Below are positions 13,853 through 21,846 of a DNA stretch of 27,949 nucleotides, in pieces (position 1 is the stretch's first letter; each line of letters opens with the position of its first letter). Source of the DNA: a virus; the IMG/VR virus record IMGVR_UViG_3300044641_003556, positions 1 through 27,949 of that record; one strand, 5' to 3'. The position numbers and the translations under genes were made by a program. The notes below the pieces were generated by a model, which was not told the origin of the DNA, did not search any database, and saw nothing but the letters and a program-made list of their open reading frames with translations.

Positions 13853-14809
13853 TTATAGTCCGTTTGTTACGAAGAATTGTGGGAACGCAATTGCGGTTCC
13901 TAATTTCCAAGCAGACATAATACGTACCTCTTGGAAGTCTTGACTCCACCAACTTCGGAATGAATCCTCGTCGCTCATAAGATCGACCCCAGTTAAAAAG
14001 TACTGGCTCGCAGACGCAGCGATTAAAGAAGATCCGTTAAGACCTGGTACACCAACAACCTTGTATTTAGTTTGTGGGTGGAATGTCTCATATACTTGAC
14101 CCAAAGTTGGTTCAGTAAAGTGGAAGTTGTTTACGTTTCTCAACGCCACCATATAACACTTGAATTGTTGTTGAGACATAAAGATTACAATATCGTCTCT
14201 GTCATAGATGTTTCTATCTAAAGCGTTGATGATATTATCCACTTGAGTTAATACAGCATTAGCCTTCTCAATAGTTGAAGAACCAGTTACAGAACATAAT
14301 GCTGTAGCACCAGTCAATTTAACAACACCAGCAGTATTGTTTAATAATTCAATAAATCCAGAGAAAGTTGAAGTTCCTGATGAAGCATTCCATAACAAGT
14401 CCTCATTATATCTCTTGATTTGTTTTGTCTGAAGGTCAACAATAGCCTGCTCAAATGGTGCTTGCTCGTTGTATGATCCAGGATTCAAATAAGCCCCGAG
14501 CCAAAGTGTATTTAGCTGTTCTAGGCATAGAGATTGATTTACTTTAAGTGCCTGAACCGTCAAAGGTACTGCTGTAAATGTTACATCACCCGCATCGTTC
14601 CATCCGCAAGTTGTACCAGTTTGTACTGATAATGTCTCCTCCAACAAGTTTACATTTTGAGTTCCTTTAATACCAGGAATAACATTAACGTAAGACATAG
14701 TCACGGGGGACAATACTGCTTCAGATATAATATCAGATGAAAGTTGGTCTACATACGCTGACAATCCGCCAAGGTCGTAGTTAAAGTTCATTTTTTGTAA
14801 TTTTTTCAT
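13853..14809 (-). CDS. Major capsid protein
   Basis: 318 residues. Size, position after a scaffold-like gene and a protease, and features such as PFEQAIVDLQTKQIKRYNED (long helix), DRDDIVIFMSQQQF, TKYKVVGVPGLNGSSLIAAS and the end FRSWWSQDFQEVRIMSAWKLG fit the HK97-fold major capsid of phages with XkdF-type proteases. It forms the icosahedral shell. The N-terminus reads MKKLQKMNFNYDLGG; the internal Met at residue 7 is an alternative start. Strong hairpins downstream fit an abundant message. Confidence 0.82.
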   Translation of the reverse strand: MKKLQKMNFNYDLGGLSAYVDQLSSDIISEAVLSPVTMSYVNVIPGIKGTQNVNLLEETLSVQTGTTCGWNDAGDVTFTAVPLTVQALKVNQSLCLEQLNTLWLGAYLNPGSYNEQAPFEQAIVDLQTKQIKRYNEDLLWNASSGTSTFSGFIELLNNTAGVVKLTGATALCSVTGSSTIEKANAVLTQVDNIINALDRNIYDRDDIVIFMSQQQFKCYMVALRNVNNFHFTEPTLGQVYETFHPQTKYKVVGVPGLNGSSLIAASASQYFLTGVDLMSDEDSFRSWWSQDFQEVRIMSAWKLGTAIAFPQFFVTNGL

Positions 14810-14832
14810 TTTGATAATAAATTAGTTTTAGT

Positions 14833-15774
14833 TTAGTTTTTATTCATCGCCTCTCTCAATCTCTTGAATGACTCAATACGGTCATTTTCAGGTCTTGATT
14901 CGGTGAAAGTTTTTTGAGTAAATACTCTGTCGCCCGCAGGTTCTTTAGCGAACTTTTGGACTTTGTTTTCTAGTTGTGTTTGTCTTGACACTAGAATATC
15001 AAGTTTGTTTTCAAGATTTTTTAATGCTTGAGAAAAAAGTTCAGCAATCTTTTCAACTGCCATATCTTCTTCTTCAACATTCTCTCTCTCGGTGATAATA
15101 CCATCTTTGGTAATAACTCTAATCTTTACCTCTTTACCACTTTCGTCTTTTAGGACAACTTGGTGCTCACCATCGGGAGCAGGTACTTTAGAATCACCAT
15201 CAAGGACAAATACTTCCTCACCAACATCAAAGGTTTTGGATTCAACTTTAGCACCTTGTGCGGTTTCAGCAATTACGAATGCTTCGTCCTTACCTTTAAC
15301 CTTGATGCCTTTAATCTCACCACCGACAATAGAAATCATCTTTCCATCTGCGGTTTCATAAGTTCCATCGGTAAATGGTAGTAAAGCGCCGTCATAAGAA
15401 ACTTTCTTGGTTAAACGACCCACAGTTGGCTCGTCACCTTCAACTCGCATAATTTCTCCGTCTTTCAACTTTACATCAGCAAACTTTTCTTCTTTTTCAT
15501 CGTCAACTTTTACTTCCATCTCCATTTCACCCATATCAATCTTGGTGATTTTAGAATCCTCATCTACTTCAATCTTGGTTCCGTCTTCTAACATATGGTC
15601 TCCAGCAGGTGCGGGGATTAAACCCTCCTCTGTGGCAACATATATCAAAGACCCTAATTCTAGTTCACCCTCCATTTTCATAGTAATTCCTTGATCGGTT
15701 TTAGCCTCAAAGAATACCTGTGGAGATAGACCCAAAATCTGCTTAATCTTTTGTAGGGTTTTGTTACTATTCAT
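14833..15774 (-). CDS. Scaffold-like capsid assembly protein
   Basis: 313 residues, strongly acidic. Residues about 20-225 are made of short beta repeats with Asp/Glu/Lys-Gly turns (LEDGTKIEVDEDSKITKI, LKDGEIMRVEGDEPTVG). Residues about 235-280 form a coiled coil (KIAELFSQALKNLENKLDIL). The tail is basic (RIESFKRLREAMNKN). Position between the protease and capsid genes and the helical basic C-terminus fit a scaffolding protein, removed by the protease on maturation. No sequence family is clearly recognised. Confidence 0.6.
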   Translation of the reverse strand: MNSNKTLQKIKQILGLSPQVFFEAKTDQGITMKMEGELELGSLIYVATEEGLIPAPAGDHMLEDGTKIEVDEDSKITKIDMGEMEMEVKVDDEKEEKFADVKLKDGEIMRVEGDEPTVGRLTKKVSYDGALLPFTDGTYETADGKMISIVGGEIKGIKVKGKDEAFVIAETAQGAKVESKTFDVGEEVFVLDGDSKVPAPDGEHQVVLKDESGKEVKIRVITKDGIITERENVEEEDMAVEKIAELFSQALKNLENKLDILVSRQTQLENKVQKFAKEPAGDRVFTQKTFTESRPENDRIESFKRLREAMNKN

Positions 15775-15775
15775 C

Positions 15776-17773
15776 TTATATTGATTTTAATAGTTGTTTT
15801 ATTTGGTTTATTTGTTCTTCCTGTTTGGAAAAAACTGCTTTTTCCCTGAATAGACCCTCAACTGAAAATCCACTCAAGTTATTCTGTTTAACAAGTTCCC
15901 ATATTTTTGGGTCTTCTACTTTCATTTGGACGAACCAAGTACCAGCAGGCAACTCAAAACCATAATTGGCTGACTTGTCCCTGATGGGGTCTTCACTAAT
16001 CCAACTTTCAGTAACATAGACCTTGTCTGAACCCAACTTGATTCCGTTGTGCTCTATGGAGGTTTCGTCAGTCCTTTTTTGTTTTAAGAATCTATTAGCC
16101 ATTTTTCTAATAGAATCCTTTGAGAAATAGACATAATATTTGTTTCCAAACATATCATATCTATGTATCATCTTATTTGGAATCATCGCTGCTCCAACAA
16201 TAATCATCTTGTCTTCACTAGCGACAGCAAAAGTCATTTTTTCGTTTTCAAGTTGTTTGAGTTTTCTTTCAGACCAACTTAATGCGGCTTCACCCCCCCA
16301 GCTGTCGTACATCAATTTTCCGCAGGAACTTTTGTAATCTTTTGATGTCTCCAAATCAACTTTATGTCGTGATAAATAACTATACATACGCTTCAACGTG
16401 TCAACTGAAATGGGTTCACCCTTGGCTAATTGCGATGCCCGAGTTTTTCCCACCTGTGTTCCACAAGAACCCCAACCATTCTCATCAGCCCATTTGACTG
16501 CTCTGGCTGCGGCATTCTTTACACCTTCAGGATAATCACTTATGGCTTCAACAAAATCATCTTCGGTCATATCAACAGGAACACAATTAGGGCTTCCATC
16601 GTCCTTTAATCCTATCATCTCGTATCCGTCCCAACAAGGGTTGTCCTCTGACATCTTTTCTGCCTTTGGGTGGTCTTTCGGTAATAGGTCAAAATCAGAT
16701 GTATATTTTTTGTTTTCAGGTCTCCCATTTTTCAATAAATATAAAAACGCATTTACCCTTGCGTAAGCCCACTGCTCTGATGATTGAACTGTTGGTGAAT
16801 GTGATACATTATAGGCTCCAAGACCTCTTTGGAATACTGACTTCAACGCTCCTAATGTAGCACGACCATTCTTGGTATTACTATCTTTTTCATTAAAATC
16901 ATCAACCTTTTTTTGTAAGGTTTTTTCTTGTTCTGCACTTACCACAGCACCCCTCTTACCAGTCGCTTTACCTTTTGCCGTTCCCTCACCCGCAGGTTCA
17001 GGATTAGGTGTATCTGACTTTGGGGCTTTATCTGATTTTCTAATACCTCCACGTGGCCCAATTTCAGCAAACAAGTTAGGGCCTGTTCTTGGCATTCCTG
17101 GTTGCCACTGGTTTTGTGGTGTTGTTGAATCAATCGTAGCACCTGGTCTTGTATCAGGTTGTAATCCTGATGATAATGGGTCTGTTTGTATTAGACCTCT
17201 CGTTGAATCACCAGAGTTTCTAATCTTACCTTCTGGTTGGAATACCAACTTAACCCAAGTGTGTCTGCAGTTGAATGAACCTCTCCAAGTGAATATATCA
17301 TAATTACCAAACTCGGGGTTTGATAATTGTTCTATGTCCTCCATTCTATACACTCTGTTCTTTGCCAACATATCAGAACAGAATTGTCTATTCTTGTTGT
17401 CTCTCGGCCCAACATACTTGAATCTAATTCTAAATTGGACTGTGTCTTCGTAGGATTCATCATTAGGATTTGAGAACCTCTCACGGCTCATTTTAAGTAT
17501 CCTCTCGGGGTTCATCTGTTCCACACGACTTACCACCCACCCTTGACTGATTAAGTCGTTGTAGGACTCCCCTAATGTGTCTAAAAGAGGATTGGAAGAA
17601 CAGAAGTCGTCCTCCACAATTCTATATGTTACAGAGTTGTCATCAAGGGTGGGTTCTTCCTCACTATTAAAGGCAATCCAATTTTCCTCGTGAGCGGGAC
17701 TACCTACTAAAGATATTGCTTCTATCCCTGATTCCTCAAAATCCTCGTCTATTAAGAGTTCTACGATTTTCAT
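15776..17773 (-). CDS. XkdF-type capsid maturation protease in a large composite protein
   Basis: 665 residues. Residues 1-40 (VELLIDEDFEESGIEAISLVGSPAHEENW) match the start of XkdF-like proteins. Residues about 122-178 hold a Cys/His segment (C132, C169, H171, W173). Residues about 225-300 are low-complexity and basic; about 310-375 is a helical domain with NVSHSPTVQSSEQWAYARVN. Residues about 375-510 form another module (NPCWDGYEMIGLKDDG, then GWGSCGT, then YDSWGGEAALSWSERKL). The XkdF/S78_2 serine protease is at about 515-645, with likely catalytic H575 (SIEHNG) and S637 (GFSVEG). It probably cleaves scaffold and itself during capsid maturation. It follows the tape measure and leads into the scaffold and capsid genes. 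Confidence 0.8.
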   Translation of the reverse strand: MKIVELLIDEDFEESGIEAISLVGSPAHEENWIAFNSEEEPTLDDNSVTYRIVEDDFCSSNPLLDTLGESYNDLISQGWVVSRVEQMNPERILKMSRERFSNPNDESYEDTVQFRIRFKYVGPRDNKNRQFCSDMLAKNRVYRMEDIEQLSNPEFGNYDIFTWRGSFNCRHTWVKLVFQPEGKIRNSGDSTRGLIQTDPLSSGLQPDTRPGATIDSTTPQNQWQPGMPRTGPNLFAEIGPRGGIRKSDKAPKSDTPNPEPAGEGTAKGKATGKRGAVVSAEQEKTLQKKVDDFNEKDSNTKNGRATLGALKSVFQRGLGAYNVSHSPTVQSSEQWAYARVNAFLYLLKNGRPENKKYTSDFDLLPKDHPKAEKMSEDNPCWDGYEMIGLKDDGSPNCVPVDMTEDDFVEAISDYPEGVKNAAARAVKWADENGWGSCGTQVGKTRASQLAKGEPISVDTLKRMYSYLSRHKVDLETSKDYKSSCGKLMYDSWGGEAALSWSERKLKQLENEKMTFAVASEDKMIIVGAAMIPNKMIHRYDMFGNKYYVYFSKDSIRKMANRFLKQKRTDETSIEHNGIKLGSDKVYVTESWISEDPIRDKSANYGFELPAGTWFVQMKVEDPKIWELVKQNNLSGFSVEGLFREKAVFSKQEEQINQIKQLLKSI

Positions 17774-17808
17774 TCTATAATAAATATATTTTATTCTATG
17801 TTATGCCA

Positions 17809-19896
17809 TTATATCAACGACCTTGATTTTATGGTTCTATCAAATTGTTGTTGGTTAGACATATCTTGTGCTGTAACATAAGTCCTAATAGGTCTTGAGT
17901 TCATACTTTGATTTACGACATCAACTAAAGATTGATTACCTGATGATATTGGTAATGCTGTATTTGGTAAATTACCCATATTATTCATAGCAGTCAGCAT
18001 CGGTGAAAATAATGCTGATGATTTAGCATTCATAACAAACTCCCCATCAGACAACATCGTTGGTATGGAGTCAGTTATTGACCCTCCATTACCAAATACA
18101 AATCCACCTTGACTTCTTCTTGCTACAACTTGTATCGGTTGGGGTGATGCCGCAGAGGTTGGGGATGCTCCACCAGTACCACCTCCACCTAAATCAGGAC
18201 TATTTCCAGCACTTTTTGATCCTCTGACTGCTTTACTAATTGTAGATATAATTGTCGCTGCTTGTACCGCATATAATAGTAAAAGTGGAATATTCTGTGG
18301 AAATCCGACTTTTGCTGTCTGTGCTGTTCCTTCTGCAACTGCGACTTGAGAACGGGCTAATGCCCCTTGTGAAAAGGCAATAGTTCTTTGGACTTCTAAA
18401 ACCAATTCTTTTGCTAATAATACTTGTTTAGCAATCAACGCAGCCTTACCAACTATTGTTTCTTCGTTTGTTAGTGAAATAATACCATCAACCGCTTGCA
18501 TCTTGATTGACAATCTCTGCTGTTCTATATCTCGTTCTTCTTGTAATCTATTGAGATTGTCTTGTTTTATTTTTTCATTATCAGCCTTTATCTTATCTTG
18601 TTCTTCTTTACGGGCAGTTTCCCTATCGGACTTAGCCTTTTGTTCTTGCTCGGATAATTGCTTATCAAACTTTGCATTTATGTCTAATTGGTCTTGGTAG
18701 TATTCTGCTTCAAGATTGATAAAATCTGTAAAACCTGCTTCTATTAAAGCGGCTTTTTCTTTATCAAATCTCATTTGTCTTTCCTTGAGTTCCCTATCTC
18801 TATCTGATAATAATGACAACTCCGCTTCCAAGTTTATTGCATCTGCCGCTTGTTTTTTTCTTGCGGCATCAGCATCATTTTTAGCGGTTTCAGCATCACT
18901 TTTTGCTTTTGAGGCAACTGCTTTCTGATTAGCCTTTTCTCTTTGTTGTGCTGAAAACTCTAAACCAGCAATTTCAAGAGCAAGGCTTTGGTCTATAATT
19001 TGTTGATTGAGTGCTAATTGTTGAGCTCCATTTTCTTCTACTTGTTTCTTTTTTGTTTCACCATCAATTTTATCATTTTTTATTATTTGTTGTGCTCGCT
19101 CAAATAATTGTTGATCTTGTTTTTTGAGTTCTTCAAGCCTTGCCTTACCTCCCTCTTGTGTAATCTTGAATAACTCCTCTTCTGTTGCTCCTGCCGCTTT
19201 TGCTCGGGCAGTATTTAATTTTGTAGCACTATCAATCGCTTTAAGGTTGACCTCAAATAATCTATTTTGTTCCTTGATTGTCGCATTTAATGCCTCATTA
19301 GCGGCAGTAGCATCATCAGTTGAACTTACATACTCAATTAAAATACTGACTAAAAAACCAAGAGCAACTACAATCGCACCAATACCTGTCGTTGTCAAAG
19401 CCGCTGCGAATGCCCGAGCACCAGTCGCTGCCGCTTGTTCCCCAACTCCGACTGCTACGAATGACCTTGCCAAAGCCATATTTATGGCTTCATAGATTTT
19501 GGTAATACCCATCGTCTTAAACAACTGGGTTCCAATTTCTCTTACATCATCTAATGTTTCCTTGAATTGAAAGGTTAAGTCCTTTAATGAAAATCCTGAA
19601 AATTGTTTTAATAATGCGATTGCCCCATTAAACTTACTTGCGATTTCACCGATGGGGCCTGGTATAAGTTGAAGGGAAGTCAATAAATCACCTGACCTTG
19701 TTTTGGTCTTTGCCATTTGGTCTTCAACAGCACCTAATTTGCTTGCTAAAATCTCAAACTCTTCTTGTGAATATTTACCACTTGCTAATTCAGCCTTCAA
19801 CAATCTAACCTGTTGGGTTAGTTTCATCGTTTCCTCACCAGCAATCTTGACCGACTTTGTGTCTAAATCAAACTTAATATCTATTTTTTTAGCCAT
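17809..19896 (-). CDS. Tail tape measure protein
   Basis: 695 residues. An N-terminal helical region and a hydrophobic stretch (residues about 163-190, TTGIGAIVVALGFLVSILIE) are followed by a long Lys/Glu/Gln-rich coiled coil (about 200-480), a second hydrophobic region (about 500-560) and a Gly/Ser-rich tail. The C-terminal GGSITDSIPTMLSDGEFVMN is typical of tape measure proteins in Bacteroidetes phages. It sets tail length and is ejected before the DNA. Its size implies a relatively short tail if one residue spans about 1.5 angstrom. It is preceded by a 43-residue ORF one base away. Confidence 0.85.
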   Translation of the reverse strand: MAKKIDIKFDLDTKSVKIAGEETMKLTQQVRLLKAELASGKYSQEEFEILASKLGAVEDQMAKTKTRSGDLLTSLQLIPGPIGEIASKFNGAIALLKQFSGFSLKDLTFQFKETLDDVREIGTQLFKTMGITKIYEAINMALARSFVAVGVGEQAAATGARAFAAALTTTGIGAIVVALGFLVSILIEYVSSTDDATAANEALNATIKEQNRLFEVNLKAIDSATKLNTARAKAAGATEEELFKITQEGGKARLEELKKQDQQLFERAQQIIKNDKIDGETKKKQVEENGAQQLALNQQIIDQSLALEIAGLEFSAQQREKANQKAVASKAKSDAETAKNDADAARKKQAADAINLEAELSLLSDRDRELKERQMRFDKEKAALIEAGFTDFINLEAEYYQDQLDINAKFDKQLSEQEQKAKSDRETARKEEQDKIKADNEKIKQDNLNRLQEERDIEQQRLSIKMQAVDGIISLTNEETIVGKAALIAKQVLLAKELVLEVQRTIAFSQGALARSQVAVAEGTAQTAKVGFPQNIPLLLLYAVQAATIISTISKAVRGSKSAGNSPDLGGGGTGGASPTSAASPQPIQVVARRSQGGFVFGNGGSITDSIPTMLSDGEFVMNAKSSALFSPMLTAMNNMGNLPNTALPISSGNQSLVDVVNQSMNSRPIRTYVTAQDMSNQQQFDRTIKSRSLI

Positions 19897-19897
19897 C

Positions 19898-20029
19898 TTA
19901 CCTTATGTTAAGTGATTCAAGTAAATAATTATTCTTCAAGATAAAAGTGATTTTACCCTTGAGATCGTTTAAGTGTGTTTCTATTTGTTTTGGAGTATCA
20001 TTTACCCCTTCGTCAGTTATAAACTTCAT
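19898..20029 (-). CDS. 43-residue ORF ahead of the tape measure gene
   Basis: An ATG at 20029 (MKFITDEGVNDTPKQIE) runs to TAA at 19898-19900, one base before the tape measure start. An AAGG lies just upstream of that start (inside this ORF), which suits coupled initiation. The length is short for a tail chaperone. The product is unknown; leader-like coupling or a remnant are both possible. Confidence 0.45.
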   Translation of the reverse strand: MKFITDEGVNDTPKQIETHLNDLKGKITFILKNNYLLESLNIR

Positions 20030-20041
20030 ATTTTTATATTA

Positions 20042-21799
20042 TTAAAGGGGTACACAACTTCCACCAGAACACACGAGTATATCTATTATTTCACCACTAC
20101 TATCAATCTCTGCTATTCTAAATGTTCCTGTTGATGTATCTGTGGAGGTTGCTGCGTATGCTACAAAACCAGCAACTCCACCTTGACCGTATATCGTATC
20201 CCCGATGGTAAGTGTTGAGAAATTAGCATCCGCTGGTGTTGATACGTCTATTTGATAATTCGTATTACAGAAGCCAGAACAAATCACAAATACAGTTCCG
20301 TGAGTAAATATTTCTATTCCTTGAGTTTGGGTTGGAGTTGGGGTCGGTGTTGGTGTTGCTCCACTTGATGTTCCAGTTGGGGTTTGTGTTTGAGTTGGGG
20401 TTTGTGTCGGAGTTTTTGTTGGAGTCGGAGTTTGAGTTCGTGTTGGTGTTGGTGTTCTTGTATTAGTTGGTGTTGGAGTCGGAGTTGCAGGGATACAATT
20501 TATTAAAGTTCCATTAGAATCTATTTTAGTCAATCTTCTAATTGATAATCCATTATAATCAGTGAATGTTCCACCGACATATATTCGTCCCCTCAAATCT
20601 TCAACAACTCCCATATCAGCATAAACACCAGTGAATGTTAAAGTTCCATCGTTGAATGTTAAATCTCTCGTTCCGTTAGAATTATACCTCCTTAATTGTG
20701 ATGTTGCAAAATCCGCAACAACAATTTTTCCGTCAGATTGGACTACTATATCACTAACAGTCCCCCCTGAACCCGGGGCACCATCAACAAATACGAATGT
20801 CGTATCCAAAGAACCATTATTATTTAATCTAACTAATCTATCTTGGTTAGATATTCCTGAATAGTTTGTGAATGCTCCACCAGCAAGATATTGTCCGTTT
20901 GATAATTGAGTTGAAGTAAAAACTCTACCATTAGATGCTAAAGGATTGAAAGTATTATCTAATATTCCATTACTATTTAATCTAACCATAAAGTTTAGAT
21001 TTGTATTTCCACTCCAAGAGTTCAAGAAGTATAATAACATTTTCCCATCATTTTGTAGTATGAAAGGATTACCGAAAAGTTCGGAGGCATCGGTATATGT
21101 TATACTTTGTCCTGTATATGTTAAATCTACATTTCCGGCATCGTCAAGTTTTACTATACCATTTCTTAAATAAGTTCCGTTATTATTCGTATATGCGGTA
21201 AATCTTCCTGTCACGAAAATATCATTATTTTGATTTGAACCAACCGCAATAACCGATCCTCCAAGATTGACTACTCCGTTTAGGAATGTTGTATCTATCC
21301 CAAAGTTCGTATTAAGTTTTCTAACTAATCCACCACCTCCAATAATTGTTTTTCCGTTTGGTTGTCTAAATATTTTTGCTCTCTCCATCGTTCTACCACT
21401 CAAGTTTAGATTATAATTAGTCATTAACTCACCGCACTCACTTAATCTTATAAAATCACTAATTGCTGTTCCGTTATAATTCCCAAACCCACCTCCCGAT
21501 ACAAAGATTGTATTATCGGGATTGACGAATATTTCTGTAAGAATTGTATTCGTCCCTGCTCCAGCAAAGTTTGACGTGCCCCCTGTGTTTTGGAAACAAC
21601 ATAAAGGAGGAGGAGGACAACTACCACTTATTGTTAGACCATCACAAATTACTAAAGGTAATTCGGACTCCATACAAGCGGATTCTCCAAAAGATAAATT
21701 ATAGGACTCGGGGAGAAAATCAGAACAGGTCGTTCCCGATATAAACTTTGTTCCACCACTATCAAAAGGGTCGTTATGTACGTATGTTATACAACTCAT
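20042..21799 (-). CDS. Tail/adhesin protein with propeller repeats, Pro/Thr linker and C-terminal domain
   Basis: 585 residues. Residues about 1-75 are Cys-rich (SCPPPPLCC) and may be the attachment domain. Residues about 85-435 have DUF5122-like repeats, more diverged than in the 7569-9020 gene (LQNDGKMLLY, QSDGKIVVADF, LVRLNNNGSLDTTF and others). Residues 437-493 are a Pro/Thr linker and 494-585 a small beta domain with a Cys pair (CSGGSC). It is likely a receptor-binding or fibre protein. Segments such as the coding for LDTTF are similar to the other propeller gene, suggesting shared origin. Confidence 0.75.
   Translation of the reverse strand: MSCITYVHNDPFDSGGTKFISGTTCSDFLPESYNLSFGESACMESELPLVICDGLTISGSCPPPPLCCFQNTGGTSNFAGAGTNTILTEIFVNPDNTIFVSGGGFGNYNGTAISDFIRLSECGELMTNYNLNLSGRTMERAKIFRQPNGKTIIGGGGLVRKLNTNFGIDTTFLNGVVNLGGSVIAVGSNQNNDIFVTGRFTAYTNNNGTYLRNGIVKLDDAGNVDLTYTGQSITYTDASELFGNPFILQNDGKMLLYFLNSWSGNTNLNFMVRLNSNGILDNTFNPLASNGRVFTSTQLSNGQYLAGGAFTNYSGISNQDRLVRLNNNGSLDTTFVFVDGAPGSGGTVSDIVVQSDGKIVVADFATSQLRRYNSNGTRDLTFNDGTLTFTGVYADMGVVEDLRGRIYVGGTFTDYNGLSIRRLTKIDSNGTLINCIPATPTPTPTNTRTPTPTRTQTPTPTKTPTQTPTQTQTPTGTSSGATPTPTPTPTQTQGIEIFTHGTVFVICSGFCNTNYQIDVSTPADANFSTLTIGDTIYGQGGVAGFVAYAATSTDTSTGTFRIAEIDSSGEIIDILVCSGGSCVPL
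20321..20491 (-). repeat. Pro/Thr-linker coding repeat (propeller/tail gene)
   Basis: 57 codons of TPT, TQTPT and NTRTPT type, interrupted once by GTSSGA. It links the propeller and the C-terminal beta domain of the protein encoded at 20042-21799. Confidence 0.85.
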
Positions 21800-21846
21800 A
21801 TTACTTATAAATATATTTTTTCTTTATGTTGATTTTTTTAACTTGA

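Noticed and set aside
15092-15694. Plus-strand Ser-rich ORFs opposite the scaffold-like gene
   Set aside because: They mirror the Asp/Glu/Lys codons of the real gene, giving Ser/Phe-rich shadows.
16872-17303. Plus-strand ORF of 143 residues inside the protease gene
   Set aside because: It is antisense to a recognisable domain protein, has low-complexity composition and no context of its own.
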